A stretch of 64,000 nt of DNA from Ophiura sarsii (GCA_035610835.1 CM069452.1:23813121-23877120), one strand, 5' to 3'; numbered from the stretch's first letter, positions 1-14,200 are shown. Translations and numbers: made by a program. The notes: generated by a model not told the origin, from the sequence alone.

Positions 1-277
1 CTTCCGCCACCCCTGATAATCTGGCAGGTATAAGCGCAAACCTGCCTATTCAATACGCCATTTCTGGATTTCAGCACTGAAAACAGAGTTGCACTGAAAT
101 TTTGCAATCCCACAATGCATAGAGCATTTTGCATTACAATGGTTATGGCCAAAGGTTAATTCATCAGCTTTGTTGTATGCTACACTCATTGCATTGTGGA
201 ACTAACATTTTGATACAACTCGGCTTCCGGTGCTGTAACCCAAAACCGCATAATTATACCAAATGTTATCATATCAC

Positions 278-754
278 TACAACTTATGAAGGTGTGGTTT
301 TGGACAGAGTGTACTATTGGTGTACTTTTAAAGCTCCTCCACACCGTGTCAAATGCCTTTCAAAAGTCCAAGAAAGTCATATGTTACGCGATCAAGCGGA
401 ATGAGTCGTATGTCGGGAATATTGATTTTGAGTTATAGGTAAAAAGAAGTGACAAATTCTTATGTTTTACTTTGTTTTCTCAGTTGGCAAACAAGTTCGA
501 TTTAAGTGGGGTTTGGACCATACTGTAGCATTTTTCACCTGCCTTTAAATGATGGACAAATATCAAAATTCAAAACTTGATCACGTCACATATATGTTGG
601 CTTACCATCATCACACCTTCCCGCCAATATATTTTTCAAGGTAAAAAGGTACATGGCTTTCATAGACTTCTGAAACGCATTTGACAGTTTCGAGGAGCTT
701 AAAAAGTACACCCAAAAGTACACCCCGTCCAAAACTGCACCTTCATAAGTTGTA
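278..754. mobile_element. MITE with ~100-bp terminal inverted repeats
   Basis: The left arm starts TACAACTTATGAAGGTG and its reverse complement closes the element at 754. Similarity extends about 100 bp inward (…GTTTTGGAC…GTGTACTTTT…AGCTCCTC). There is no coding potential. The ORF inside the left arm is incidental. Confidence 0.75.
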
Positions 755-1063
755 ATCACTCCTTCCAGGTTGATGGCCTACTACTCATCACACTTTAATA
801 AAAGACAATAAAAATCTTCAGTCCATAGTGTAGGGATTCAAGATGTAGGGATCCATTTTATTGATACCATGATTTCACAACCAATCAGAAGATAAAGGTG
901 ACACATCATTCTTGTTTAACACTTTCTTCAAGTATTCTACAGGGTTTTTTCAAAACAAATCACTCACTTTGAAACCAATGATATTGGGAAAATAGACTGT
1001 GTAGCTCATCATGATACCAAATAGTTGGCATAAAATATCTTATATTTTACCTAATACCCATAT

Positions 1064-1339
1064 GTTCAATCAGTTCCAAATTAGCAAGAAATAGTCGTTT
1101 TATATTTTACCAAACACCTATAATAGTTCAATCAGTTCCAGATTGGCGAGAAAGATCTGTTTTTTATCTAAAAGTAATTCAAGCATATAAGCGTGATTGT
1201 GGCACACGCAAGTGTCACGCATACAATGACACTGCGACATTGCGTGCCATATTGCGCCATGCGAGAGTTTTGCGTGTGACGCTCTGCTAAATTCTTTCGC
1301 TAAACAGGTTTCGCCAATTTGGAGCTGACTGAACTATAG
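1064..1339. mobile_element. MITE, family TTCAATCAGTTCCAAATTGGCGAG
   Basis: Left ends occur twice (about 1064 and 1125), and the right end GCCAATTTGGAGCTGACTGAACTATAG closes at 1339, described here by its parts: CCAATTTGGAGCTGA then CTATAG. The same family has copies or fragments near 4670-4870, 6230-6795, 16562-16799, 35105-35272 and 49860-49920. Interiors are rich in CG-containing GCACACGC-type motifs. Confidence 0.65.
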
Positions 1340-2308
1340 AAAATCAATTATGTCATATTTCTCATTGATTGCTAAGAGCCCTTTTCTAAGGATGTGTCAA
1401 AATGTCATATTACATGAAAGAAAATAAATTCCAGGTTAATTTGAAAATATCACTTTCAATATCTTACACATTGTAAAAAAAGACCTTCATTTCAATGTCA
1501 AATATTGGCCATATTTCACAAATTTATGAAATGACTGATAAGATAACAAAGCGAGTATATGGGGCAAATACAAAATATGACAAAAGATAAAAAGTACAGT
1601 TTACACAGGTACCAAAATGGTGGCTAGTCATTTGTGACTGGGATGGAATTTTAGTTTTTTTAATAATTATTTCCAAAAAGTAATATATTTATGGTATAAA
1701 ATGCTTGCGACTACATAAGAACAAATGCTTTTGCAGCCTCAAATCTTTCACAAATTGATACCTTTTTATTGCCAAAATGGAAAATAATAACATTTACCAC
1801 AATAACATTTTGTGACTTGCCACGATTTTAGAAGAAAAAGAGATTCATGCTAGCAAGTGTTTTATTATCCATTTTTAAATCATAAGAACTGTTGTACAAT
1901 TTACTGAAAATGTGATGCTTTAAAAACAGTGGTTCCTTTGCAGCCCAAAGAAAGAAATTAATGCTTAAAATATAATTTCCATGAGCGCAAGCGTCATCTT
2001 TAAAGATATCAGACATCATTTCAAAGTTGTGGAATTGTAGAATTATTGGATTACTACTCTACTGGAAATGTTCTTTTCTGAGTATTTTAAGCTTTTTCTC
2101 AGATTTCACCTCTGGACCAGTTATATTTGATAAAACGCACACATATGCTATAAGATATATATAAAGCTATATATAATACTTAAAATGATAATGATAGAGT
2201 AATTGAGACAGAAATATATAATGCACCGATCTTAATTCCTTTTAACAGCTCATAATAATGAGGTTAAAAGGCTATTAAAGAATTGCCAGGCAGGCAAAAG
2301 ATATCAGC

Positions 2309-3014
2309 TTAAGGTTGGTGTCAACCCTGTTTGGCGCCAAATTTATCAAGCACTGTAAATTTTAAATTATAAATGTGATGTAATAAAAGTATACATTTTT
2401 GGTAATGAAATGAGTCAGAGAATCCATTTTTGGTATCAAATTTTACTAAAATTAGTGATTTTTACATTTTTTGCCCAAAAATCACCTTTTTGGCGCCAAA
2501 ATTTTTCAGACAACCTAACAATATCAGTTTATGATTAAAAATTCCAAAATTTCACCAAAATCATCTAAAGTCAATTATCTAGGAGCGATTTTTTTTTTTT
2601 GGCTTAAAATTTGTTTGTTTTGAAAATATTGACCAAAAAGTGCCCAAAAAATGTTTTTTATCTCAAAAATCTCATTTTTGGCACTTTTTGGTCAATATTT
2701 TCAAAACAAACAAATTTTAAGCAAAAAAAAAAAATTCGCTCCTAGATAATTGACTTTAGATGATTTTGGTGAAATTTTGGAATTTTTAATCATAAACTGA
2801 TATTGTTAGGTTGTCTGAATTTTTTTGGCGCCAAAAAGGTGATTTTTGGGCAAAAATGTAAAAAACACTAATTTTAGTAAAATTTGATACCAAAAATGGA
2901 TTCTCTGACTCATTTCATTACAAAAAATGTATACTTTTATGTACATCACATTTATAATTTAAAAGTTACAATGCTTGATAATTTGGCGCCAAACAGGGTT
3001 GACACCAGCCTTAA
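2309..3014. mobile_element. 706-bp near-perfect hairpin element flanked by TTAA (hairpin family A)
   Basis: The two halves are almost perfect reverse complements for about 345 bp, with the centre near 2661 (GACCAAAAAGTGCC … GGCACTTTTTGGTC). Ends are TTAAGG(T/C)TGGTGTCAACCCTG and the TTAA repeats at 2309-2312 and 3011-3014, as expected for piggyBac-type insertion. No protein is encoded. A solo left half of the same family is at 30208-30555. Confidence 0.88.
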
Positions 3015-3049
3015 AGGAATATTATGTGATCTTGCCCAATGAGTATTGA

Positions 3050-4527
3050 TCGACGGCACATTTAGACCATGGGCTTGTTATGGAATAATGCACCCTTTGA
3101 GGGGTACATTTAGACTGTGGGCCTGTTATGGAACCATGCACCCTTTGAGGGATACATTTAGACTGTGGGCCTGTTTTTGAACTATTCATCCTTTGAAGAA
3201 TACATTTAGACCGTGGGCCTGTTATAGAATTATGCACCCTTTGAGGGATACGTTTAGACCGTGGGCCTGTGATGGAATAATGCACCCTTTGAGGAATAAA
3301 TTTAGACCGTGGGCCTGTTTTTGAACTATTCACCATTTGAAGGATACATTTAGACCGTGGCCCTGTTATAGAATTATGCACCCTTTGAGGGATGCATTTA
3401 GACCGTGAGCCTGTATGGAACCATGCACCCTTTGAGGGATACATTTAGACCGTGGGTCTGTTATGGAACCATGCATCCCCTGAGGAATACATTTAGACCG
3501 TGGGCCTGTTATTGAACTATTTACCCTTTGAAGGATACATTTAGACTGTGGGCCTGTTATGGAATTATGCACCCTTTGAGGGATACATTTAGATCGTGAG
3601 CCTGTTATGGAACCATGATACACCCTTTGAGGGATACATTAAGACCGTGGGCCTGTTACAGAATAATGCACCCTTTGAGGGATACATTTAGACCGTGAGC
3701 CTGTTATTGAACTATTCACCCTTTGAAGGATACATTTAGACCATGGGCCTGTTATGGATTTATGCACCCTTTGAGGGATACATTAAGACTGTGGGCCTGT
3801 TATGGAACCATGCACCCTTTGAGGGATACATTTAGACTGTGGGCCTGTTTTTGAACTATTCATCCTTTGAAGAATACATTTAGACCGTGGGCCTGTTATA
3901 GAATTATGCACCCTTTGAGGGATACGTTTAGACCGTGGGCCTGTGATGGAATAATGCACCCTTTGAGGAATAAATTTAGACCGTGGGCCTGTTTTTGAAC
4001 TATTCACCATTTGAAGGATACATTTAGACCGTGGCCCTGTTATAGAATTATGCACCCTTTGAGGGATGCATTTAGACCGTGAGCCTGTATGGAACCATGC
4101 ACCCTTTGAGGGATACATTTAGACCGTGGGTCTGTTATGGAACCATGCATCCCCCTGAGGAATACATTTAGACCGTGGGCCTGTTATTGAACTATTTACC
4201 CTTTGAAGGATACATTTAGACTGTGGGCCTGTTATGGAATTATGCACCCTTTGAGGGATACATTTAGATCGTGAGCCTGTTATGGAACCATGATACACCC
4301 TTTGAGGGATACATTAAGACCGTGGGCCTGTTACAGAATAATGCACCCTTTGAGGGATACATTTAGACCGTGGGCCTGTTATTGAACTATTCACCCTTTG
4401 AAGGATACATTTAGACCATGGGCCTGTTATGGATTTATGCACCCTTTGAGGGATACATTTAGACCGTGAGCCTGTTATGGAACCATGCACCCTTTGAGGG
4501 ATACATTTAGACCGTGTGCCTGTTAAA
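3050..4527. repeat. 48-bp minisatellite/satellite, about 30 units, with 674-bp higher-order repeat
   Basis: The unit is like GCACCCTTTGAGGGATACAT followed by TTAGACCGTGGGCCTGTTATGGAACCAT, 48 bp. Variant monomers (tttttgaactattca, tatagaattatgca) appear in the same order at about 3119 and 3793, an offset of 674 bp = 14 monomers. Because 48 is a multiple of three, the minus strand stays open (16-residue repeat, SKCIPQRVHNSITGPR-like), but there is no sign that it is a gene. Confidence 0.92.
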
Positions 4528-4671
4528 ATACACTAACATATAATTTATCCTAATTAATCTTGTAAAAAACATAAACACAGTTAAAAAAAATTAGTACCAT
4601 AACACCACTTTCCAAATTACATAATTATATTCTGCCATATTACAAGACAAAAATATTTTTTAACATTTAAA

Positions 4672-4870
4672 TATCTGACCAGCTCTACTAGGCGTGCCTA
4701 GTCTTGTTACCTCTATATGTGTAAGAGTATTCTCAGCGTACTCACATAATTTTGGCCACAGGCACATGTCACACATTTCATGCACAGTGCGCTTGGTGTG
4801 CTCATGTGTGCCTACACCTGTTAATTCGCTACTGTAAGGAGGCTCGCCAATTTGGATCTTATCAAACAAC
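4672..4870. mobile_element. Fragment of the CAGTTCCAAATTGGCGAG-type MITE family
   Basis: It ends in GGAGGCTCGCCAATTTGGAT and contains the CACATGTCACACATTTCATGCACAGTGCGC-like interior shared with 6690-6780 and 16680-16710, given here only by its parts. The left end is eroded. Confidence 0.5.
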
Positions 4871-5435
4871 AATCAAATTACAGATACTGTATCACATTGG
4901 TTGGGTCAATATCGTGCTGCTCTGCAGCTAACCAACAGCAACCAGATTTCTGATGTTTACGCTTACATGTTCTGCAGAATAAAAGTAGCTGATCTTCTTC
5001 GCTTACAACTTTTATAATTTTGTACCAGTTTTTAACAAGCAATTTTATATACAAGATTGAAATAGGTACACATTGTGAAAGATGGTCACATAAATAATAT
5101 TTACCATCTACAATTCATAGTGAAATTCAGCCTCAGTTTTTCAGACGAAATAGAAAAAATAATGGAAAATGTACAGACACCGGCTACTTATTAAAATATA
5201 CAAAACAACCCTTGCAATAAAATATTTTACCTTGTTCAAATTATGTGTGCAATATCACTCATCATACAACAGTAATAACATTTTGTTCACTGTGCTGTTG
5301 TGGTAAGCAATGGAAATACTCTATTATAAGACCTGATTGCACCAAAATATTTTTATTTTATTTTTTTACTTTAATATCTGATAATTTGGACAAACTTGAA
5401 AACTTGTTTAAAAAATTCAAAGGATAAAACAACTT

Positions 5436-5799
5436 TTAAAGGTAGATGACCCGATCACATTTCGATTTTCAACTTGAAGTTTTCTATTCTACATGAAAGG
5501 TCATCCTTAAAAAGTCGTGTTCCAAAGTTTGAGTTGCATAGCTCTAATGGTTCTTATTTTACACGCACAAGATGCTGTGAACTGTACCCATTGAGTAGTA
5601 CACAAACTATATCGGTGGTATACCACCATTCGCGGTAATTCGACGTTATTTCATCGATTTCTCCGTAATTATACCGATTTAGGCCGTCAAATTTCAGTAT
5701 GATGATGAGAAAAATACGAGCTTTCATATGATATGAAAATCTCCGTATGTTTGAAATAATTCTGTGTTACGAAAATGTGATCGGGTCATCTACCTTTAA
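5436..5799. mobile_element. TTAA-flanked MITE, family AAAGGTAGATGACCCGATC (family D)
   Basis: Perfect ~25-bp terminal inverted repeats beginning AAAGGTAGATGACCCGATCA with TTAA at 5436-5439 and 5796-5799. Internal sequence includes ACATGAAAGGTCATCCTTAA and GAGTAGTACACAAACT. Related copies are at 31797-32113 (truncated), 36692-37056 and about 40383-40763. Confidence 0.85.
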
Positions 5800-6959
5800 G
5801 TGGATTGTTAAAACAATTTTGAAGAAAAAACGGACAGTGATAATCTCAACCAACACGACTAGAATATTGGGGCCCTTCCCTCCCCCTAAAAAATTATCTT
5901 CCTCTTCGACCTTTCTTCCCTTGGTCCCCCCCCCCCCCCCCTCTCCTTGTCTCCTGCCATTCACTTCACCCTTTTCATCTGTCTTATAGATGCCTATATA
6001 ATATGAGTTCCAAGAAAAGAGATAAAAAACAGTGTACAGTTGCTGACATCGATGCTATCATAGACAAACACATGGCCCATAAATGTAGTACCACTTGTAA
6101 GGTTTAGCATCCTATTTCATGAAGACTGAATAATGAATTCTTAAACAATCTTCTTAAGAAGAATCTTAGCTTTTATGCAACAGAACATGGAGGCATTTTC
6201 TAAAATATAATTAATATACATAATGAAAAACCTGTGAAGACATCAAATTTAAAAGAATGGCAAGAAGAGAAATATTCAGCTTTTTACTTTCAGCGCGCAA
6301 AAGTAATCCAAGCGTATGTACGCGATTATGGCCATTATTATGCATTGAGAATCTTCCGTCCTATCCTTTCAATTTGTTGTCAAGTCAGATTCTCAAAACG
6401 GAGTTCCTTTAGTATACCCTACCACTGCATGTCTTTAATGGGGCTTTTAAAGAACGACCCATGCACTTACACAGTGAGGATTACAAATGGTAGGGTATTC
6501 TAAAGCTTACCCCTCAAAACATAGTAATGATACAATTGGATGGATTATTTTTGAATGGTACACAAACATATTGGTCTCGCTATCAAGCACAATATTTTTA
6601 AGCTCATAGTTAGACCAATATCTTTGTGTATCATACTCAACTCATTCAATTTTATATCACACACACACACGGTTTTGGCTCCATGGACGCGTCACACATA
6701 TGATGCACAGTGCGCTTGTTGCATTCATGTGTGCCCGTGCCCGTTTGTATTCATTGGCTGCTGTAATGAGGCTTTGCCAATTTGGTGTGCATGATGGCAG
6801 CAGTTACAACATGAACCATATGAGTGGCACAAGTTTAGGCCAAAACATGTGAATACACTCGGATTTCTATTGTATATGTATTTTTACCTTTTACCAAGTA
6901 TGTACTTTTCCTTTTACCAAGTATGTATTTTTACCTTTTACCGTGTATGTATTTAATTC

Positions 6960-7026
6960 TATATGTATTTTATTCTGTAAAGCGCTGTGGTACCTCATTG
7001 TGTAAGAGCGCTATATAAATGCCTTG

Positions 7027-7052
<26 letters not shown>
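6960..7052 (+). mobile_element. LINE/SINE 3' tail with (AAT)n
   Basis: The GTAAAGCGCT…GAGCGCTATATAAATGCC block followed by about ten AAT repeats is the 3' end of a non-LTR element. The same ending recurs at about 18170-18235 ((ATT)n) and 52870-52918 ((AAT)n). Confidence 0.65.
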
Positions 7053-7059
<7 letters not shown>

Positions 7060-8090
7060 TACTTTTCAATAAACTCATTACTCTCAGCAATTTGGAAATG
7101 ACTACAAGGTGAATCAGAAAAAACAGGCACTTTTTTCACAAAGGCATCACAGACGTTGAAGGTATACATATTCAACCTTAATGGTAGCGATAGTCAGACC
7201 CATAATTTTGCTTACATTTAAAAAAAATAAAGACAATTGAACATTGCGCTATTATATGGTACACTCATTTAAGTAAAGCCCCAAATGTTATAGCCAATCC
7301 ATGGAATGGTCGAACTATCAAGCCATTCTTCAATCTTTGCTTATCAGGCTCACTTTCTTGATCAGCTGAGATGCCTTTTTTTCTTTTTCTTTTTCTTTTT
7401 CTTGCATTTAGACTTTTTCTTTCACATAATTCCACAGTTTGAATTATTTTCGGTCACTTTAAGATTTTGTATCCTACATTCATGTGCCTTTTCAGGTATT
7501 TCACCTGTTTCTTTGATTGACATCTTTGAATCCATAGTTCTATTTATTTTCAGGCATTGTAAGATTTTGTATCAACAATTCATGTGCTTTTCAGCTTTTT
7601 CACCAGTTTCATTGATACCTAGTGCCTTCTCTGAATCAGCCAGCAATGACAATACTATGTGTTATTGCCATCCCATGGATTGGCTCTAAAATACCTTACG
7701 CTTTGCATGCATGTGTTTCACACTGATGCCGAAATAAATAGAACATACATGAATCACACTTTTGGTATGCTAGCTGTCATACAGGGCATGCAAAGTACTG
7801 TTTCATAATGCTTTTGTTTGTTTTCAATTATTTATACAATAATAATCCATCAATTTGTGAAATTTTCAGTCAGATATGTAACAAAGTAAGCCCACCATTT
7901 GTTCTGATAATCTACCTCAATAGAAACTTTTATGATCCCACTCTCAAGCTTTTAACATGTATAGCATAACACTTATACAGAATTCACCATTAGCAATTTC
8001 CACCGAAGGGCCTTGCCAAGAAGATGCATGCTTACATAGGCACTGTTTGTCTGTTTACCCAAAATTCCTTCTTGTTTTTGACCTCTGACT

Positions 8091-8246
8091 TCAATCCAGT
8101 TCTGACCCATCTAGTTCTGCCTTCTCTATATCATGTGCTGCATTAACGGCATCATGTAGAGCTTGATTGAAGCGCCAGACATCTTTAAAGTTGTTGTAAA
8201 GAGCAGCAGGGGCTATGCGCAAAACGTTGGGTTTGCGCTCGTCACA
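8091..8246 (-). CDS. KYNU: KYNU exon 14 (C-terminus and stop)
   Basis: It reads [20 protein letters not shown] then [14 protein letters not shown]..., the conserved C-terminal block (human [26 protein letters not shown]). It ends at a stop codon at 8091 after 51 residues; acceptor TTATTGCAG. No convincing poly(A) signal was seen close below 8091; an AATAAA on the minus strand near 7540 is only a weak candidate. Confidence 0.96.
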   Translation of the reverse strand, partial: CDERKPNVLRIAPAALYNNFKDVWRFNQALHDAVNAAHDIEKAELDGSELD

Positions 8247-11200
8247 CTGCAATAATAAAAACAAAATGAAAAAACAAGAATAAGTAGATAGAAATTCTAA
8301 AATGGCTGAACTATGAATGCTTGCCATTGCTGAAACGTTTAACTAAAATACAAATCAAGGATGCCAATACAGCTTTAATTGGTAGAGGGATTAACTGAAT
8401 TGTTCAAAAAAAGTTCTGAAATTTGTTTTCATTCGTCAATATTTTAAATATTTCATGATATATTTGAGCACGAAATAGTGGTGAATTTTGCACATTTTGA
8501 ATGAGACCTCCCCACATTCACAAGCAGGTGGCCAAGCACTGAAACATGGGATTGTTATGAATGAGGTATCGTTGGAAAGAGGTACACATCAGCTTATTCA
8601 TTGATATATGAAACACAATATATATATATCACGAGACACAAAATATTTTAAAAATTGGCGATTGAAAACATATTTCCGAACTTTTTTTTAGCAGTTTATT
8701 GCAATATAGAGTAGATATCATATATGATATCTTCTTTATCATTACAATATAGAGATAGGACTAGGAAGTTAAACTATATCAATTACATTCTGATGGACTA
8801 CAGATTTTAGGTGAGATGTTTATAAAACTGTCTTAGAATATTTTGGTTTGTTGATGGGCGGCTGACATTCGTGATTCTGGTCAATTTTGGGTGTTTGATG
8901 ATAATAACGTTTGGGGCTATTTTGTACTCTCATCAACTAATTGACACTATTATATGATTTAATTTAAAGGTAGGCAAAATAGCACTATAGCTCAGTGCTA
9001 CCATCTGCAAAACCAGAACGTTAAATGAGTGGCGAGCACCAGTGAGCAAGCTCTAGGAATCTCACTGAATATATGATTACCCTCATTGTTAGCTGATACA
9101 GCATAAATTTGACCATACTCAGTGGTAATTCATACCAGGTTGCAGCTCTTTATATGATATAGGCACAGCACAAAACCAATGCTACCCAAAAATAGAGATT
9201 CTATGGTCATTGGTCTATCCATTGCCAGATTGTGTACGGACTATACATTTAATTAACATCCTGTCTAGATAAACATAAACAGATACATTATTACGATGTG
9301 TCTTGGGCCAAGAAAAAAAGATACATACCCGCACGTTTAAGTATGTGGAGTCACTTTTGCCGCATAACCATACGCGATGACGCCACTTTGGCATTTTTTT
9401 GTTGGGGGTTAGTTGTCCAAAAGAATTTCTCAGAAAGGGGGGGTTGGCCAAAAACACAATAAAAAAAGATTTTTTTTCTAAAAAAGCACAAAAAACTGCA
9501 TATCGCATAGCTATTTTCCCAAATGTATGTGAGACAGACCTTTTTTTTTGGGGGGGGGGGCCTTAGTAACATACATGTCTAGACAAAACATATGTACTAT
9601 TAACATACATAAACAACATTTATAACCAATGACCAATAACTGCTCAAGGGGGAGGGGAAGGGGGACAAATATCATGCTGAAAGCATGCATGACCAAAGAG
9701 TTTCCAGACACACCATATACATGAACAAAATACCCCTAGGCGACAAAAATAAGAAACCCTGTTCTACGTGCCCGACCGACCCATTTTGTTAGAAATCGGT
9801 GAAAAAAAAATTCATGTGCGAATGAATACCAATCCAAATAATGTTTTTAGCTTGTTTTTAGCTTGTCAAAATACAGCAAGATATTTACAGATTTGTTTGA
9901 TATTTACGGTCACTTTTTTCGTCTCATTATTACGGATTTTGGTGGTCACGCATGCTGACAGTAGACCTAAATTTGACATAAACGATCATTCACATTATCA
10001 GGCATCATTTGGTCCAAATAGTATCATCTGCACAGGAAATTTGGACAGTGTCATGTGTGCTGTTGCATAGCTCAATGACTTCAAATGGTGCCTGGCACCA
10101 GACAAGAATTACCCATGGTTGATGATTATGATGGTTTCATCGTCTGTACAAAACTTACCCCTACTCATTCTCTTATACAGGATCACTGTAGACTAAAACT
10201 TAAGGGTATTATAGTATTGGCCAGGCGTATGCAATATGTGTTACCCACACATAGAGTACTGTAAAAGTGGACATTTTCATGTGTGTAATTTTCGCACTTT
10301 ACACATTTTTAACAATTTTGCTTGTTTTTATTTTTGCATTTTGAGCTTCCTTAAATAGACCTACATAAAAAATGAATATATTTGTGAGTCTAAATTTTTG
10401 CGCTTGCTGATTTTAGTGTGAAAAGCGCGAAAATAAATGTAGCACAACAATTCCCACTACAGTACTTTGCATTTAATAAGTTGTGGCTTTCACTTTAGAA
10501 GTAATACAATTTTGTTGGCATACTCCTCCAAATAGCTTACTACTTATATGTTGCAGATATATACATGTAGAATATCACTAAAGGATCAATTATAATGGCA
10601 TTCTTTTGACATTGTGCAGAGCTATTCAAGAGTTCTACATCATTTTGCTTCAAGAGCCAGTATTCTCCAGCAAGTCAAGCCTTCTAATGTTTATTTAAAA
10701 ACCCTGTTCATTCAATATTTATTGATTTACCACCATACCAACAAGGACAAAATACGATGACAATATAATAATTTATATGATGAAGGAGGAACAACTAAAA
10801 GTAAATGCCTGGCATTGTTGCATCCCCTAAAACAAAACTTAAACACTACAAATTAATACAGTATAGTAAAGAAAATACAATACAGAAATTATTCTTTCAA
10901 CTTACACAAACTCCTCGCTTCATCAATTCCTTATGGATATTCTCTATGTCACTTGAGAAGAGTAAGGATAGCTGTGAGCCTCTCTCCATTGGATCAGATG
11001 GTGTGATGATCTCTATTGTAATCTTGTCATTAGGACTGTTACCATCGCCGGTTGGCTAAAAAAGGATGAAGATCATAACAATGTTAATATTACTAGATAA
11101 TTACTACACAGCCATTGTCAAATACCCGGCACCATGGTAACTCGACTGCCAGTACCTGTAGAGGTATTGTATGCTTAGCACCTGTATAGGAAAACTCCTA

Positions 11201-14200
11201 GCTTAGAGTACAACCAAAGCAGCTGCACACAAGCAGAGTTACTGATACTGTGCAGCTACTTTGGTGGTACTTCACTGGTACTGGTAACATTGCCTATACA
11301 GGTAGCTTAGTTGCTTTGGAACTTCAATTTCACAAATGCATATTCTAAATTGATATCATCTGCAAATTGGAGCTGGAGAGAAATCAATAAAAGGGAGATA
11401 CATAGAGTGCCCGCAGGTTGTTGAAGTTGATTTGGAAAATAGTCCTAGCTTAGGCCACGAATATTAAAACTTGTTCTAAGGGCCCGGCCAACTCATTTTT
11501 TGGGAATTCCCTCCCCCCTAAAAAGAAAATTTAAAAAATGTTTTGGGTTTTTTTTAACAAATTTGGAAATTTTGTAAAATTTGTGAAATATTTGAAAATA
11601 GCCTGAAAAATAAAAAAAATAAAACAATGTAACTCAATTTTATATTTTTGGACCGCCCCCCATAAAAAAACGCCCCTACCGGCTGACCCTACCTGAGAGG
11701 TCTGTTTGCCTGGGGTCTGGGGTTTTTGTCACCTTAGTGACAAAATAACAATTCTCTGTAAAACATAAATACCTTTGAAAAGTTTGTCTGAATGAGGTAT
11801 TCCAGATAGCCTGTTAATGCTTTGGATTTCATTCTCAGCCTCTCCACAGACGTCTGGTTGAATATCTGTAACAATAATACAAACAAAACTTGGATCAAGT
11901 CAGTAGGGGTTGGACATATTATCTACATCTATGCTGGTACTCGTCAACGCCTTTCAGCAACTAAACGAGGGTTTATATGTGCACAAAATCTGTGTCGATA
12001 CTTTACAAGTCTTCAATCCAAATGAGATCAATGTTGCATGATTATCACACACCATCATGTTTAATTCTGAGAATGTTACTAATTTGAGAGACTAAAAAGT
12101 AAGTGGCTTACATTTCCTCAACACTATACACAAATTCAAGGATTCAAACATACTAAAGTAACATTTAAAACATGGAACAAAATCTAGAGGTGCACCTGGT
12201 AATTTCAAACTTGTATATACACTGAGCCAAAAAAGAAACTTATAAAAAAAAGAAACAACAGATCACCAAATAACATTCTGTGCATGAAAATGTACCAAAT
12301 TTGGATACAATAGTACTGCAAATGGCAGTAATATTGTATATAAATTTGGTACATTTTCATGCACAGAATTTTATTTGGTGATCTGTTAAAATTTTATAAA
12401 TTTCTTTTTTTTTATAAGTTTCTTTTTTGGCTCAGTGTATATTTGCTTTTATCTTTTGTATTCAACTTCAGCTTGCTCCAGAAGACGCCTCAATATGCAT
12501 GAAAAGCTTGTACTACTATACATGCATGACCCTACATCACTCACTTACCAAAGTCCTTATGATCTATGATCCACAGGGAGAGTGAATATATTGATGTTAC
12601 AGGTTAAATACATAACTTGTTAAACAACCAAATTCCAATCCTGGAAAGTGGCCCAACAAGGATTTGAACCAGCAACCTCCCTCGCCAATTAGTTATGCAC
12701 CTTAACAATTAGTACATGTTCTCAACTTTTAAACCAATAGCACCGCAGTGCTCTCAACCCCTCGCCCAACAGATTCTTACGGACTGGCTTTCATTTTAAT
12801 ATTTCATTTCTAGCCTCTAGGCCTCTTGAGACATATTATCTCCTCTCCCCTCCACTTCCCTCCACCTCCCTCGCCAATTAGTTATGCACCTTAACAATTA
12901 GTACATGTTCTCAACTTTTAAACCAATAGCACCGCAGTGCTCTCAACCCCTCACCCAACAGATTCTTACGGACTGGCTTTCATTTTAATATTTCATTTCT
13001 AGCCTCTAGGCCTCTTGAGACTTATTATCTCCTCTCCCCTCCACTTTCCTCCACCTCCCTCCCACTTCCCTCCACCTCCCTCCCCTCCCCTCCCCACCCA
13101 ATACCCACACCATATTATACTCTTTGTCATCAACAGTTGGGAGGTGACATCAGTGTATAATTTAAACTAAGGAAAGGCGCAGCAATTTCTGCGCCACCGC
13201 CAACATTCTTTGATCGCGCGGATAACAACACCATCGCATTGGAGTTATGCAAGTGATATCATAATACTGTAAAAGTGGACATTTTCGCGCTACATTCATT
13301 TTCGCGCTTTTCACGCTTAAAGGCATATTATGTGATCTTTTCCAAGTACTGCCCTCTATCATTGATTTTTACTATGAAAGCAGATTTTCTTGCAGATTTG
13401 CATTTTTGATCATAAATCATAAAGATCTTCCAAGTTACAGATCGATACGATTCCTAATTATTTTAAAATCATGGTTTGAAAATAGATTGTTCCGCTTAGG
13501 TACAATCTATTTTTCAAATTTAACTCTAAATTCACTCTAAAACCATGATTTTGAGGTAATTAGGAATCGTATCGCTCTGTAACTTCGAATACATTTATGA
13601 TTTATGATCAGAAAAGTAAATCTGCAAGAAAATCTCCATCCAATTTTTTTCTCTCGAAGATTGAGGGCGTCCCCTGGAAAAGATCACATAATATGCCTTT
13701 AAGGGGGATGTGCACCTTCGCATAGCCTCCGTAAAACTGCCGTAACTTCTTCATTATTCATTTAATCTTAATAAAAGTATACATTTTTTGGCAGGAAAGG
13801 GTTCAATGAATCCAACTATGATCATGAAATTGACCATTTTGGAGAAAATTATAAAAAACATGTTTTTTGACCCATTTTAGGTTTGGAAAAGATAACTCAA
13901 AATATATTTTGTTACATTTTGTCGTACTAGTTTTATTATTTTCCTCATGCAATTCCCTAGGAATCGTTTTTTTTTTTTAATTTTTACTTTATTATTTTTT
14001 GAATTACAGACCAAAAAGTGCCAAAAAACCTGTTTTTTAACCTCAAAAATCGTGAAAATCACGTTTTTTGGTAAAAAATCATATTTTTTGGCACTTTTTG
14101 TTCGATAAATCAAAAAATAATAAATTAAAAATTAAAAAAAAAAAACGATTCCTAGGGAATTGCATGAGGAATATAATTAAACTAGTATGATAAAATTTAA

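Noticed and set aside
3022..4118. Minus-strand repeat ORFs (SKCIPQRVHNSITGPR-type) as a repeat protein
   Set aside because: They coincide exactly with the 48-bp satellite, with no splice signals, signal peptide or known domain.
3050..4527. CRISPR-like array
   Set aside because: Units are contiguous with no unique spacers, in an animal genome.
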